Shown here: one piece after another, positions 8,235-18,453 of the stretch
How the letters are laid out: each line of letters begins with the position of its first letter
Position numbering within the stretch: position 1 is the first letter of the stretch
From: JASGKO01 sp049840595
GTDB lineage: Bacteria > Verrucomicrobiota > Verrucomicrobiia > Chthoniobacterales > Chthoniobacteraceae
DNA: 64,000 bases
NCBI GenBank assembly: GCA_049840595.1
Contig: JASGKO010000008.1
Span: forward strand, 1-64,000
Direction: 5' to 3'
Translations under genes and position numbers: made by a program
The notes under the pieces: generated by a model
The model's input: the letters and a program-made list of their open reading frames with translations, nothing else
What the model was told of the DNA's origin: nothing
The model's database searches: none

Positions 8235-11200
8235 TTATTGCGATGTGCCATCGGTGCTTTCACTCCGGATTAGCTTTCCGTTTTTGCTCTCTTTGATCTC
8301 CACCGAAATATTCGGGCTGTTGCCTTCAAAGTTTTTGATGACGAAATCCTGCACGCGCCCGTCGGTGAGTTCCACATGCAGTGAATCGGGATTCTCGGCG
8401 GTAGCGGATTTGATCATGGCCCGGTTTTCATATGGCTCGATGATGGTGAGGAAACGCGCCGAGGTGCCCTGGGTGCGGTAAGCAAGCACCTTGCTGCAGT
8501 CGCTTTCATTTCCGAGCGGATAATCCCCGCCGAGAGTGGCTTTGAAGCGGACGGCGGTTTTACCCGCGAGCGAAAATTTCAGCAGCGCGGATTTTGCCGC
8601 GGTTGCGGGCTGGGCTGGGATGGCGTTGGGATCGGGGGTTCCGGCAATCTTGATGGGACCGCCGTAGTAGTCCTGGCCTGCTTTTGCCGGGGCGACTATG
8701 TTTTCGGATGCCGCCGCGGTGATGGGGATTTCCTTTCCATCGGCCATGATCAGGCGGGGGTGCGAGAGAAAGAGGGTGTTTTTTCCCGAGTGTGCGTCGG
8801 TGGAGATTTTAAGGAGTAGTTCCTGGATGCCGTCGATGGGAACATCGAGCTCCATCGAACCGAGAATCCACACGCCGCTTTCTCCCTTGGCCAGCGGCTT
8901 GCCGTCGCCCGTGACCTCGTAGTTGACCCACTGCCCGGTTTCGGGAGTGTCGGGTGCCTGGGCAACCATGATTTGCTGTTGGCGCGGCCAGAGGGAATGG
9001 ACGTCGATTTTCAGCGGCCCCAGTTCGTTGTGATCCCGGCTGCGGTCGGGCGAGGGTTGGTAATTGGTCGCAAAGCGGGTGAGGGAGGGAGCGGTGGCCG
9101 TATCCCAATCACAGTCGGTGATAAACTGTGCGGCACTGTGCGGGTCGGCATTGAATTGGGCCTCGTGGCGAAGCGGTGTTTTCCCTTTCGCTTCCAGCGA
9201 GAGAAAGCCTTTGAGTTGGAACAGGTTGTCGAAAGTATGCGGCTGGTCGCTCTTCAAATAATCGGCGACCACGATGTAGTCATCAGTCACCATGCCCAGA
9301 CGGCGCTGGAGCACCCGGTCGCTGAAGGGGCCCAGTTCGCCCCACTGGCGATCGGCGACAAGCGGAAAGCTCGCATGGTTCTGTCGCATGCGATCGGGGA
9401 GCGTATCCACTGCGCCACCGGCGGAGGTGGCATCGGGTTTCAGGCCTCCGTAGGGCGGATCACTCCAGCGGGCGTTTGTTTCCTGCACCACGGCCTGCAT
9501 CATTTTTCCGGAATGAAAAAGCAACTGCGACGACGGTACCGCCTCCTGTTGCCGTTGGTCCACGACCACCATGTTATGCGCGACCGAGGTTTGGACAAAA
9601 AACTTGTACATGAAATTCGCGTAGCCGTACCAGATGTTTTCCGGGTCCCAGAAGCTGCGGCCATAGCGCATAATGGTATTGAGCGAAACGCGGTCGAAAT
9701 GGCCATGGTAGCCGCCCTGGGTGCCGATCTTGAAGACGGCGGCGATTTGCTCGCGCGGCGGCCGATTCTCCGTCTGCGAACGAAGCAGCGCGAAGCCAAG
9801 ATTCTCGGCATAGCTGGACTTCAGATAAGGCTGGTCCGTCGTTTTCGGGAGATCGGGGACCCCGTAAATGAGATCGCGCTTTCCTTCGCCCGCGAGAATG
9901 AGCGGCACATAAGCCGGATCGCGGAAGGCGTAATAAGCCAGCTCGATCCGCGGGCCGCTGACGGATTCCTCATGGCCATCGTTCATGCCAAAGGCGATGC
10001 CACGATAGTCGGCGACGGCGGGAACGGCATCCCAGAGCTGTTTGACCGAGCGCGTATTGCGATGGTTGGGCCCCCATTTTTCAAACGAGATGCCATAGGG
10101 CGGTTTGAGCGCCCACGGAGCGATGATCGCATATGGGGAATAGCTGGCCGGAACCTCGTGGTGAAGTAAATCGATTCCCCATGGACGGCAGGCCAGCGCG
10201 CATTGGGTGAGCTCGGAAGCCACCCAGAAGTTGTAACTTGTCGAGCCCTCCCACCACCAGCCGTCGTCCATCACGCCTTTGCTCAGGTAGTCGTTAAACC
10301 CGGACGGGCCCTCGATATAGCGCTGCGCGGAGGCCAGATCGCCCATCGCCAGCGCGCAGAAGAGCCCGGCGGTGGTGGCGGCGACGGACCAGTTGCCCAT
10401 ATTGCCGACGTTGAGATCCATCTCATAAGTCTCCATGAAGAGGCGCATGGTGTGGCAAATGGATCGTTGATCCTCCGCGGTGAGGACGCCGGAGCTTATG
10501 ATGGCATCGTAGGCGATCGCCACGGCTTGGAAGTTGCCACCCTCCTGTGGGCTGCCCATGTTCGTGCCAGCATAGGTGGAGGGGTAGCCGGTTTTTTCAT
10601 CCGCCAGTCGGCGCAGAAAGAGGGCGAGCTTTTCGGCGTATTTTTTGTCACCCGTAAGCTGCCAGGCGAGAGTGATCTTGGGCAGCAGGTTAAAATCATC
10701 GTTCCTGAAAACGTAGAGGTGGCCCTCGGGATTCTTTTGACGTTCATCCGCAGTGGATACCTTCGGCACCTGCCATCCGTCGGCGGCCTTGATGGCTTCA
10801 TCCTGCTGCTGTCTGGCCCACTCGGAGTGCTTCACTTTTTCGCGCACTTCACCCCAGCCCTCGGGACTGAGCTGTATGCTGGGGCGGGGAATGTCGCGCG
10901 CCGTGATGAAATCAAGCTCGGCCAGCGTCGCTCCATCGCCGTTGCCGATCGCGAGCAGCTTTTGCGTTTCATGGCCGCCAGATGGAATGCCCTCTTTGGG
11001 AACGGTGACTGAAAGCGTGGCCCGGGTGGTGGACCCCGGCGCGATTTGCAGGGAAGAGGGTTCGATAATGGCGGGCATGGCCTCAAAGCCATATTTTTGG
11101 ATGGAGAGGTTTACGGCCTGCGTCGTATCGGTGCAGTTGGAAACAGTGATCTCATAGTGGGCCGTTTCACCGGCTGCCACCGCCTGGCCATGGAATGGAG

Positions 11201-11753
11201 AATCGAGTGTCACCGCGGCCCCATGCACCAGGCGGATATTTTTAAGAAGAAGCTCGCCCTCGCTTCCCCCGGCAAATTTCGCAGAAAGTTGCAACGATTG
11301 GATGAAAGCCAGCATTGAGCCCTGGGTGCGATTGAAATCAAAAAGTGTCCATGGCAGCGTGAGGTGCTGCCACTGGCCGGTTCCCTTGATGGTGAGGGTC
11401 GCTTCGCTGCTGGTGGGATATTGGTTTTGGGGCGGAGTGGTGAGGGTCACCCGCAATTCCACGGAATGTCCCGCTGGAGCCTGGGCGTCGAATTGCAGGC
11501 CGTAATCATCCCGCCAGTCTCTCGTCCCATCATTCAGCGAACGAAATCCAATATCATGCCAGCCTTTGAGGCCTTGCGGATAACGGAATTCTGCCGTGCC
11601 CGGCGTCTTCAAGCGGTAATGATCGCCCTCGGGCTCCAGGCCGGTCCATCCTTCCCTGGCGAGCGGTTTGATCGGGACTGGCCCGTCGGTCTGAGCTCGC
11701 AGCGGAGACACCAGGAGTAGGAGCGGAAGCAAGAGGAGGAGGCGGGAGGGCAT
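8235..11753 (-). CDS. Secreted heparinase II/III-like polysaccharide lyase
   Basis: 1172 residues with a Leu-rich signal peptide ending PLRA. Residues about 25-180 look like a beta-sandwich carbohydrate-binding module, and a second beta domain follows. An alpha/alpha toroid covers about 300-650. The heparinase II/III region includes GGYHGHFDRVSLNTIMRYG and SVAHNMVVVD, with the His and Tyr typical of the class. A C-terminal beta-sandwich ends the protein. Family members cleave uronic-acid polysaccharides by beta-elimination, though some relatives are hydrolases. It is co-oriented with the AraC gene 118 bases upstream, which is a candidate regulator. The exact PL family cannot be assigned by eye. 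Confidence 0.75.
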   Translation of the reverse strand: MPSRLLLLLPLLLLVSPLRAQTDGPVPIKPLAREGWTGLEPEGDHYRLKTPGTAEFRYPQGLKGWHDIGFRSLNDGTRDWRDDYGLQFDAQAPAGHSVELRVTLTTPPQNQYPTSSEATLTIKGTGQWQHLTLPWTLFDFNRTQGSMLAFIQSLQLSAKFAGGSEGELLLKNIRLVHGAAVTLDSPFHGQAVAAGETAHYEITVSNCTDTTQAVNLSIQKYGFEAMPAIIEPSSLQIAPGSTTRATLSVTVPKEGIPSGGHETQKLLAIGNGDGATLAELDFITARDIPRPSIQLSPEGWGEVREKVKHSEWARQQQDEAIKAADGWQVPKVSTADERQKNPEGHLYVFRNDDFNLLPKITLAWQLTGDKKYAEKLALFLRRLADEKTGYPSTYAGTNMGSPQEGGNFQAVAIAYDAIISSGVLTAEDQRSICHTMRLFMETYEMDLNVGNMGNWSVAATTAGLFCALAMGDLASAQRYIEGPSGFNDYLSKGVMDDGWWWEGSTSYNFWVASELTQCALACRPWGIDLLHHEVPASYSPYAIIAPWALKPPYGISFEKWGPNHRNTRSVKQLWDAVPAVADYRGIAFGMNDGHEESVSGPRIELAYYAFRDPAYVPLILAGEGKRDLIYGVPDLPKTTDQPYLKSSYAENLGFALLRSQTENRPPREQIAAVFKIGTQGGYHGHFDRVSLNTIMRYGRSFWDPENIWYGYANFMYKFFVQTSVAHNMVVVDQRQQEAVPSSQLLFHSGKMMQAVVQETNARWSDPPYGGLKPDATSAGGAVDTLPDRMRQNHASFPLVADRQWGELGPFSDRVLQRRLGMVTDDYIVVADYLKSDQPHTFDNLFQLKGFLSLEAKGKTPLRHEAQFNADPHSAAQFITDCDWDTATAPSLTRFATNYQPSPDRSRDHNELGPLKIDVHSLWPRQQQIMVAQAPDTPETGQWVNYEVTGDGKPLAKGESGVWILGSMELDVPIDGIQELLLKISTDAHSGKNTLFLSHPRLIMADGKEIPITAAASENIVAPAKAGQDYYGGPIKIAGTPDPNAIPAQPATAAKSALLKFSLAGKTAVRFKATLGGDYPLGNESDCSKVLAYRTQGTSARFLTIIEPYENRAMIKSATAENPDSLHVELTDGRVQDFVIKNFEGNSPNISVEIKESKNGKLIRSESTDGTSQ

Positions 11754-11871
11754 GAGGGTTGTGGTAATTTGAGAAATACGGCGAGAGTGACGTCCCGTAA
11801 TTTAACCAGCATTTGTGAGGAGGTTGCAGTTGCTGGAGGTTACGCTGTTAACTTCACGAGGGAGGATGATT

Positions 11872-12801
11872 CTAGGCAAGGTGGCCCACCCGCCGGTGAG
11901 TGCGCACAAATTCCATCGGGGAGCAGCCAAACGTGTTTTTGAAAAGCCGGGAAAAATGGTAGGGATCGGGATAGCCCACATCGGCTGCAATCGTTTTAAT
12001 GGGGAGAAGCTCCGAGGCTAGCATTTCGGCCGCCCGGTTCATTTTGCGTCGCGTCAGGTATTGGAAGGGACTCGGCTGGGCGTGTTTCTTGAAAAGACGG
12101 CAGAGATGTTCCGGGCGCATGTGTAGCTCTTTCGCGATGCCAGCGAGATTTTGCAGCCGGATAAAATGGGTATCAATGAAGTCGCGGCCGCGAAGGAATG
12201 CCGGATCGGGAAGCTGATCGCCAGTCGCCGCTGGCGGCAGTGCCGCGGTCCCTTTCATCAAGAGAATCTGTAAGTAGCAGCAGCCGATTTCAAAAGCGGC
12301 GTTGGAATGCCCGTTCCCTTCCGCAATGATTTGCTCGAAGAGCCCTCGGAACAACTCGATCTCTTCCGTGTGAACAATCATTCCCGGGCGCAAGTTGCCT
12401 TTCTTCAGCAACGCCAGTGCCTCCCGGCCGGTGAACATGGCAAAATACTTGACCAGGGGCTGGTTGGGATCGGTCTGGATTTGATGTTCAATCCCTTGCC
12501 CGTAGCAAAACATGCTGCCCGCACGGATTGGGTAAGAATGTCCATTTAGCGAAAGTGTCCCGCACCCGGAGAGAACGTATTCGATACTGTGATAGGGGAA
12601 TTTTTTGCGCGCAATCACGTAGTCGATATTGCAGCGCTCAAAGCCTGCGCTCAAGATTTGGAGGCTTCTTTCATCGGTTGGTTTGAAATAGGCGTAACGG
12701 GCGTCGGAGACCTGCCGGGAAAAGGGAGGAACCGCCGGGCGTTTTTTATGAAAAGCGGGCATAGCGGCAAGAATGTCCATCAGGCAGTTAGTTTTGTCCA
12801 T
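11872..12801 (-). CDS. AraC-family transcriptional regulator
   Basis: 309 residues. The N-terminal half is a cupin-type sugar-sensing domain (YVLSGCGTLSLNGHSYPIRAG, then YGQGIEHQIQ). The C-terminal 100 residues are two helix-turn-helix motifs of the AraC/XylS type (LAGIAKELHMRPEHLCRLFKKH; the signature IKTIAADVGYPDPYHFSRLFKNTFG). It is divergent from the L-fucose operon across about 70 bases and co-oriented with the downstream lyase gene. It is therefore the natural candidate activator of one or both, responding to a sugar. The effector is not visible in the sequence. Confidence 0.92.
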   Translation of the reverse strand: MDKTNCLMDILAAMPAFHKKRPAVPPFSRQVSDARYAYFKPTDERSLQILSAGFERCNIDYVIARKKFPYHSIEYVLSGCGTLSLNGHSYPIRAGSMFCYGQGIEHQIQTDPNQPLVKYFAMFTGREALALLKKGNLRPGMIVHTEEIELFRGLFEQIIAEGNGHSNAAFEIGCCYLQILLMKGTAALPPAATGDQLPDPAFLRGRDFIDTHFIRLQNLAGIAKELHMRPEHLCRLFKKHAQPSPFQYLTRRKMNRAAEMLASELLPIKTIAADVGYPDPYHFSRLFKNTFGCSPMEFVRTHRRVGHLA

Positions 12802-12870
12802 TGTGGTTTGCGGTCATTCGCCGCAACTTTGCTTCATTCCCGCCCGGCATGGTGCGGTCCCCTTGTTACC

Positions 12871-13806
12871 ATGAAATATCGCCAACTCGGCCAAACGGGC
12901 CTGCAAGTATCGGTCCTGTCCCTCGGTGGATCCTCCCTCGGTTCCGTGTTCCATGACATTGATGAGGCCGAAGGCATCCGGACGGTTCAAGTGGCGGTGG
13001 ATCACGGAATTAACCTGATCGATACCGCACCCTTTTACGGGCTTACCAAAGCGGAGACGGTCCTGGGCAAGGCGCTCCGGGAGATTCCGCGCGACAAATA
13101 TCTGCTCGCGACCAAGGTGGGACGCTACGGCTACAAGGAGAAGGATTTCGACTTTTCCGCCGAGCGGGTCACTCGCAGCCTGGATGAGAGCCTGGCCCGG
13201 CTCGGTGTGGACTACGTGGATTTCATCCAGGTGCATGACATGGAATTTGGCAGCCTCGAGCAGATCATCCACGAGACGATTCCGGCCTTGCGGATGGCGC
13301 AGGCCGTCGGTAAGGCGCGCTTTGTTGGAATCACCTGCCTGCCCGTGAAATTATTCAAGCCGGTCATGGATCTGGCGGAGGTGGACCAGATCCAGTCCTA
13401 TTGCCATTACTGCCTCAATGACAATGCGCTGGCCGATCAGCTTCCGTATTTCCAGGAAAAGAAGGTCGGCATTTTCAATTCAGCTCCGCTGGCCATGCGG
13501 CTGCTCAGCCTGGCTGGACCGCCCGCCTGGCATCCCGCGCCCCAGGCCTTGCGTGAGAAATGCCGGGAGGCGGCGGAATACTGTGCGAAGCACGGCACCG
13601 ATCTGAGTCGGCTTGCCCTGCAATTTGCCGTCGCCCATCCCGGGATTCATACCACGATCGTTGGCACGGCTGATCCAGCGCAGATCCGGCAAAACATAGC
13701 CGAGGTGGAGGAGCCGCTGGATCCGGAAATACTCGCCGACGTCCTCGAAATTTTGAAGCCGGTGCACAACCTCGCCTGGTCGTCGGGACGCCCTGAAAAC
13801 CATTGA
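12871..13806 (+). CDS. Aldo/keto reductase, L-galactose/L-fucose dehydrogenase-like
   Basis: 311 residues. The ATG at 12871 is preferred over upstream frame extension because MKYRQLGQTGLQVSVLSLGG is the standard AKR N-terminus. The catalytic set is visible: Asp in LIDTAPFYG, Tyr, Lys in LLATKVGRYG, and His in FIQVHDMEFG. Residues such as FSAERVTRSLDESLARLGVD, SYCHYCLND and PPAWHPAPQALR strongly recall plant L-galactose dehydrogenase. L-fucose is 6-deoxy-L-galactose, and the gene opens a fucose operon, so NAD(P)-dependent oxidation of L-fucose to the lactone is the likely reaction. The alternative is reduction of L-lactaldehyde from the aldolase branch. Confidence 0.82.
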   Translation: MKYRQLGQTGLQVSVLSLGGSSLGSVFHDIDEAEGIRTVQVAVDHGINLIDTAPFYGLTKAETVLGKALREIPRDKYLLATKVGRYGYKEKDFDFSAERVTRSLDESLARLGVDYVDFIQVHDMEFGSLEQIIHETIPALRMAQAVGKARFVGITCLPVKLFKPVMDLAEVDQIQSYCHYCLNDNALADQLPYFQEKKVGIFNSAPLAMRLLSLAGPPAWHPAPQALREKCREAAEYCAKHGTDLSRLALQFAVAHPGIHTTIVGTADPAQIRQNIAEVEEPLDPEILADVLEILKPVHNLAWSSGRPENH

Positions 13807-13818
13807 TCGATAACTTCC

Positions 13819-14211
13819 ATGCGTAAATCCGGCCTCCTCAATCCGACCATTAATTCGCTGCTCAGTCGGGTGCGGCATACCAACCTGCTCGTTATCGCCG
13901 ATCGTGGGTTTCCTTTCTGGCCCACGATTGAGACAGTGGATATTTCGCTCGTGGATGGCGTGCCGACTGTCCTGCAGGTGCTCGAAGCGCTGCGCGCGGA
14001 GTACGTCTTTGGCCAGGCCTTCATGGCCGAGGAATTTCTGGCACAGAATGGCGAGGAGATCAAAACCGCTTTTGCCGGTGCCCTGGCGGGAATTCCGGTG
14101 ACCCACGAGCCTCACGAGGCCGTTTTCAAAAAACGCGTGCCAGGCGCGATCGGACTCATCCGTACCGGCGATACCACGCAATACGCCAACGTCATCCTCG
14201 TTTCCGCCTGA
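13819..14211 (+). CDS. fucU: RbsD/FucU-family sugar mutarotase
   Basis: 130 residues, the length of the RbsD/FucU family. It contains the conserved N-terminal HTNLLVIADRGFPFWP (catalytic His region) and the C-terminal RTGDTTQYANVILVSA. These enzymes interconvert sugar anomers, L-fucose for FucU and D-ribose for RbsD. The symbol rests on its place between the dehydrogenase and fucP/fucI genes. By sequence alone RbsD is equally possible, and the C-terminal motif is rather RbsD-like. It lies 12 bases behind the AKR gene and 3 bases before the next ATG, so it is clearly in the same operon. Confidence 0.8.
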   Translation: MRKSGLLNPTINSLLSRVRHTNLLVIADRGFPFWPTIETVDISLVDGVPTVLQVLEALRAEYVFGQAFMAEEFLAQNGEEIKTAFAGALAGIPVTHEPHEAVFKKRVPGAIGLIRTGDTTQYANVILVSA

Positions 14212-14214
14212 TCT

Positions 14215-15234
14215 ATGAAAACCATTCGTTTGGAAAATCCCGGCCAGTTGGCCTTCCTCGAAACGGAGGACCCCGTCGCTCCGGCGGCAGGCGAGGCGCT
14301 GGTTCGCGTGCACCGAATCGGCGTCTGTGGGACGGATCTTCACGCCTTCGGCGGCGAACAGCCGTTCTTCAGCTACCCACGCATCCTGGGGCATGAACTC
14401 GGGGTGGAGGTGCTCGCCGTCGGCGATGGGGTGAGCAATGTGAAGCCGGGTGACCGCTGCTCGGTCGAGCCTTATCTCAACTGCGAAAAGTGCATCGCCT
14501 GCCGACGCGGCAAGCCGAACTGCTGTACGAATATCCAAGTCCTCGGCGTGCATGCCGATGGGGGGATGCGCGAGCGGTTCCGGTTGCCAGCACGCAAGCT
14601 GCATACCTCCGCCGTGCTTTCGTTTGAACAGCTCGCGCTGGTGGAAACGCTCGGCATTGGCGCGCATGCGGTGCAGCGGGCACAAGTGGAGGCGGGTGAG
14701 TTTGTCCTCGTGATCGGTGCCGGGCCGATCGGGCTGGCCAGCATGCAGTTCGCCGTGGAGGCCGGGGCGAAGGTCATCGTGCTCGATATCAACGAAGACC
14801 GCCTGAACTTCTGCCAGCAGCAGCTTCAAGTTCCCTATGCGATCAATGCCTTGAAGGAGAATCCGCTGGAGGCCCTGCAGCGGATCACCGCCAGCGATCT
14901 GCCAACCTTGGTGATTGACGCCACTGGCAATCCGAAGTCCATGCTCTCATCCTTCGAATATCCGGCCCATGGCGGGCGTATCGTCTTCGTCGGCCTGTTC
15001 CAGGGCGATGTGACGTTCAACGATCCGAATTTCCACCGCCGCGAGCTCACCCTGATGGGCAGTCGCAACGCCCGTCCCGACGATTTCACCCGCATCATCC
15101 AGTCTCATCGAGGCCGGGCGGATTGATACCGCCCCGTGGATCACCCACCGCGCGCCGTTCGATGCAGTCGTTTCGGAATTCCCCACCTGGACCCGCCCCG
15201 AGACGGGCGTGATCAAGGCCATGATCGAAGTCTA
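14215..15234 (+). CDS. Zinc-dependent dehydrogenase, LgoD-like (frameshifted)
   Basis: About 339 residues after correcting one frameshift. The medium-chain zinc dehydrogenase signature is complete: catalytic zinc ligands in GVCGTDLHAFGG and LGHE, four structural-zinc Cys in CEKCIACRRGKPNCC, and the nucleotide site GAGPIGLAS. It resembles E. coli YjjN/LgoD (L-galactonate oxidoreductase), sharing EQPFFSYPRILGHE and VGLFQGDVTFNDPNFHRREL. Together with the AKR this suggests an oxidative branch for L-fucose or L-galactose. The frame breaks at about 15099 (CATCC with an apparent extra C). The other frame then continues SLIEAGRIDTAPWITHR to a stop at 15234. This is probably a sequencing error. Confidence 0.8.
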
Positions 15235-15259
15235 ACCCTCCACTACAAAAAATACCCTC

Positions 15260-16639
15260 ATGAACCCATCCACCAAACCAGGAATGTTCACCGGTCCGAA
15301 CGGGCGAAATCTCGTCTTCACCTTCATCCTCGTCAGCTCGCTCTTCCTGCTCTGGGGCGTGTGCAACGGCATGATTGACGTGATGGACAAGCACTTTCAA
15401 AACGAGCTCGGCCTCACGAAAGCGCAATCGGCCAATGTACAGTTCGCGCATTACCTCGGCTACTTTCTCATGGCACTGCCCGCTGGTTGGCTCGCTCGTC
15501 GCTTCGGCTGGAAGGGCGGCATCATCGCGGGGTTGTTGATGGTCGCTGTTGGCGGCTTCTGGTTCATCCCGGCCACTCACATCCAGGAAGCCTCCCAGGC
15601 CGGCCACGTATCGAAGGAGACGGCGTTTCTGGCCTACCTCGCGGGGGTATGTGCGATCGCGGCGGGGCTGACCTTTCTGGAGACGGTGGCGAATCCTTAC
15701 ACCACGGTGCTGGGGCCGGCCCGCTATGCCGCGACCCGCATCAATCTCGCGCAATCCTGCAACGGGGTGGGCTGGATCTTTGGCCCGATCATTGGGGCGC
15801 AATATTTCTACTCCAAGAATCCGCAGATCTATGTGCCCTATGTGGCGGTCGCCATCGTAGTGATCGTCCTGGCTGTGGTCTTCAAATATTCCTACGTGCC
15901 GGATATTCAGAACGAGGACGATTTTCATCTCGACGAAAAGGCGCCGGAGATTTCGCACTCGCTGCTCAAGCGTCCGCATTTCTTGCTCGGCGTGCTGGCG
16001 CAGTTCCTCTACGTGGCGGCGCAGGCCGGGATCTTTGGCTTCTTCATTAACACGATGACGGTGGATCGGGTGACCGGCTTTTCCATGATGCCGCATATCT
16101 CCGAGTCGCTGGCGACCGGTTTCCTCAAGGGGCTGTTTGAGCTCGGCAAGGACGGTGCCTATCACGTGAGCGATGCCGGGGCCTCCACCCTCGCTTCCGC
16201 CGCTTTCTTCTGCTTCCTCATCGGTCGAATTTCCGGCGCCGGTTTGTTGAAGAAATTCCCCGCGCACCGGGTGCTCGGTCTGTATGGCGTGCTCAACGTG
16301 GCGGTCTGCCTGTTGGTTTTCCTCAATCTCGGCTGGATTTCGATCATCAGCGTTTTCCTGAGCTACTTCTTCATGTCCATTATGTTTCCGACGATTTTCG
16401 CGCTCGGCATTTTCGGCCTCGGCAGCAAGACGAAACAAGCATCGGCGTTCATCGTCATGGCGATCATGGGCGGTGCTTTGCTGCCCAAGCTCATGGGGGC
16501 CATCGCGGATGCCTCGAATATGGCTCATGGCTTCATCGTTCCGGCGGCCTGCTTCGCCTTCGTCGCCTTCTACGGCTTCTTGTGGCCGAAGTTCAGCCAG
16601 CACGATGGCAGTACGGTGACTCCGGTCGGAAGTCACTAG
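15260..16639 (+). CDS. fucP: L-fucose:proton symporter, MFS
   Basis: 459 residues with 12 predicted membrane helices. The N-terminal region (LVSSLFLLWGVCNGMIDVMD, then HYLGYFLMALPAGWLARRFG) follows FucP closely, and the FLETVANPY segment is the FucP/GluP family hallmark. The inner-membrane carrier imports L-fucose with protons. It lies between the zinc dehydrogenase and fucI with short spacers. An insertion between helices 6 and 8 (residues about 260-315) is larger than in E. coli FucP. Confidence 0.92.
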   Translation: MNPSTKPGMFTGPNGRNLVFTFILVSSLFLLWGVCNGMIDVMDKHFQNELGLTKAQSANVQFAHYLGYFLMALPAGWLARRFGWKGGIIAGLLMVAVGGFWFIPATHIQEASQAGHVSKETAFLAYLAGVCAIAAGLTFLETVANPYTTVLGPARYAATRINLAQSCNGVGWIFGPIIGAQYFYSKNPQIYVPYVAVAIVVIVLAVVFKYSYVPDIQNEDDFHLDEKAPEISHSLLKRPHFLLGVLAQFLYVAAQAGIFGFFINTMTVDRVTGFSMMPHISESLATGFLKGLFELGKDGAYHVSDAGASTLASAAFFCFLIGRISGAGLLKKFPAHRVLGLYGVLNVAVCLLVFLNLGWISIISVFLSYFFMSIMFPTIFALGIFGLGSKTKQASAFIVMAIMGGALLPKLMGAIADASNMAHGFIVPAACFAFVAFYGFLWPKFSQHDGSTVTPVGSH

Positions 16640-16662
16640 CCATCATCTCCATTTTCCAAATT

Positions 16663-18444
16663 ATGAAAACCACCCCTTTCATTTTTACTCATCCTAAAAT
16701 CGGCATCCGCCCAACCATTGACGGCCGCCTCGGCGGCGTGCGCGAGTCCCTCGAAACGCAGACGATGGACATGGCGAAAGCCGCTGCACAGCTCATTTCC
16801 AGCACCCTCCGTTATCCCGATGGGCAGCCGGTGGAATGCGTGATCGCGGATACGTGCATCGGCGGCGTCACCGAGGCCGCTGCGTGCGCGGAGAAGTTTT
16901 CCCGCGAAGGCGTGGGCGTTTCCCTCACCGTCACCCCGTGCTGGTGCTACGGCTCGGAGACGATGGATATGGACCCACGAATTCCCAAGGCCGTGTGGGG
17001 CTTCAACGGCACCGAGCGCCCCGGCGCGGTCTATCTTGCGGCCGTGCTCGCCGGGCATACGCAAAAGGGGCTGCCCGCCTTTGGCATCTACGGGCGCGAC
17101 GTGCAGGATGGCTCCGACAAGAGCATTCCCGCGGATGTGCGGGAAAAGCTCCTGCAATTCGTGCGGGCCGGGCTTGCGGTGGCGTTGATGCGCGGCCAGA
17201 GCTATCTCGCCATGGGCGGCGTTTCCATGGGCATCGCCGGCTCGATCGTGGACCAGCCGTTCTTCGAGAACTACCTCGGCATGCGGGTGGAAACGATTGA
17301 TATGACGGAATTCCTGCGCCGGATGGACAAGGAGATTTACGACCTGGATGAATTCACCCGCGCGCTGGCCTGGGTGAAGGCGAACTGCCCCGAGGGCCGG
17401 GACTACAATTCACCAGCCACCACACGTGACCGGGAGCAGCTCGAGCACGAGTGGGAGACCTCGGTGAAGATGGCGTTGATCGCGCGCGACCTCATGGTCG
17501 GCAATCCCAGACTCGCCGAGCGCGGTTTTGGTGAGGAGGCGCAGGGGCACCATGCGATCGCCTCCGGCTTTCAAGGCCAGCGCCAGTGGACCGACTACCA
17601 GCCCAACGGTGATTTCCTGGAGGCCATCCTCACCACGTCCTTTGACTGGAACGGCGTGCGCGCCCCCTACATTGTCGCCACTGAGAACGATGCGATGAAC
17701 GGCGCCTCGATGCTGCTCGGCTACCTGCTGACCAATACCGCGCAAATCTTTGCCGACGTGCGCACCTACTGGAGCCCGGATGCCGTGAAACGGGTCGCGG
17801 GCTATGAACTGGCTGGCCCGGCCCGGGACGGCATCCTGCACCTTATCAATTCCGGCCCGGCCACGCTCGATGGCACCGGTCGCCAGTCCCGCGACGGCCA
17901 GCCCGCGCTCAAGCCTTTCTGGGAGATCAGCGACGCCGAGGCGAAAGCCTGCCTGGAGGCCACCACCTGGCACCCTTCGATTACGGAATACTTCCCCGGC
18001 GGCGGCTGGAGCACCCGCTATCTCACCCGCGGCGGCATGCCCGTGACGATGTGCCGGCTCAACCTCGTGCAGGGCCTGGGGCCGGCCCTGCAAATCGCCG
18101 AGGGCTGGACGGTGGACCTGCCCGAAGAGGTCCACGCCATCCTCGACGAGCGCACCAATCCCACCTGGCCAAGCACCTGGTTCGCTCCGATTCTTACGGG
18201 CGAAGGTGCTTTTCGCGATGTTTACAGCGTGATGAACAACTGGGGGGCCAACCACGGTTCGATCAGTTATGGGCACATAGGCGCGGATTTGATCACGCTC
18301 GCCTCCATGCTGCGGATCCCGGTTTACATGCACAACGTTGCCCGCGAACGCATCTTCCGTCCCAGTGCCTGGGCGGCCTTTGGAACTCAGGAGTTGGAAA
18401 GCGCCGATTACCGTGCGTGCGCAAACTTCGGCCCTCTCTACTAA
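16663..18444 (+). CDS. fucI: L-fucose isomerase
   Basis: 593 residues, essentially the same length as E. coli FucI. The ATG at 16663 gives the usual MKTTPFIFTHPKIGIRPTID start. Metal and catalytic motifs are present: the Glu region DFLEAILTTSFDWNG, the Asp in VATENDAMNGASML, and the C-terminal His in NNWGANHGSISYGHIG. The enzyme converts L-fucose to L-fuculose in a manganese-dependent aldose-ketose isomerisation in the cytoplasm. No fuculokinase gene lies nearby, so the phosphorylating step must be encoded elsewhere, or the aldolase works differently. Confidence 0.96.
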   Translation: MKTTPFIFTHPKIGIRPTIDGRLGGVRESLETQTMDMAKAAAQLISSTLRYPDGQPVECVIADTCIGGVTEAAACAEKFSREGVGVSLTVTPCWCYGSETMDMDPRIPKAVWGFNGTERPGAVYLAAVLAGHTQKGLPAFGIYGRDVQDGSDKSIPADVREKLLQFVRAGLAVALMRGQSYLAMGGVSMGIAGSIVDQPFFENYLGMRVETIDMTEFLRRMDKEIYDLDEFTRALAWVKANCPEGRDYNSPATTRDREQLEHEWETSVKMALIARDLMVGNPRLAERGFGEEAQGHHAIASGFQGQRQWTDYQPNGDFLEAILTTSFDWNGVRAPYIVATENDAMNGASMLLGYLLTNTAQIFADVRTYWSPDAVKRVAGYELAGPARDGILHLINSGPATLDGTGRQSRDGQPALKPFWEISDAEAKACLEATTWHPSITEYFPGGGWSTRYLTRGGMPVTMCRLNLVQGLGPALQIAEGWTVDLPEEVHAILDERTNPTWPSTWFAPILTGEGAFRDVYSVMNNWGANHGSISYGHIGADLITLASMLRIPVYMHNVARERIFRPSAWAAFGTQELESADYRACANFGPLY

Positions 18445-18453
18445 CCACCCGTC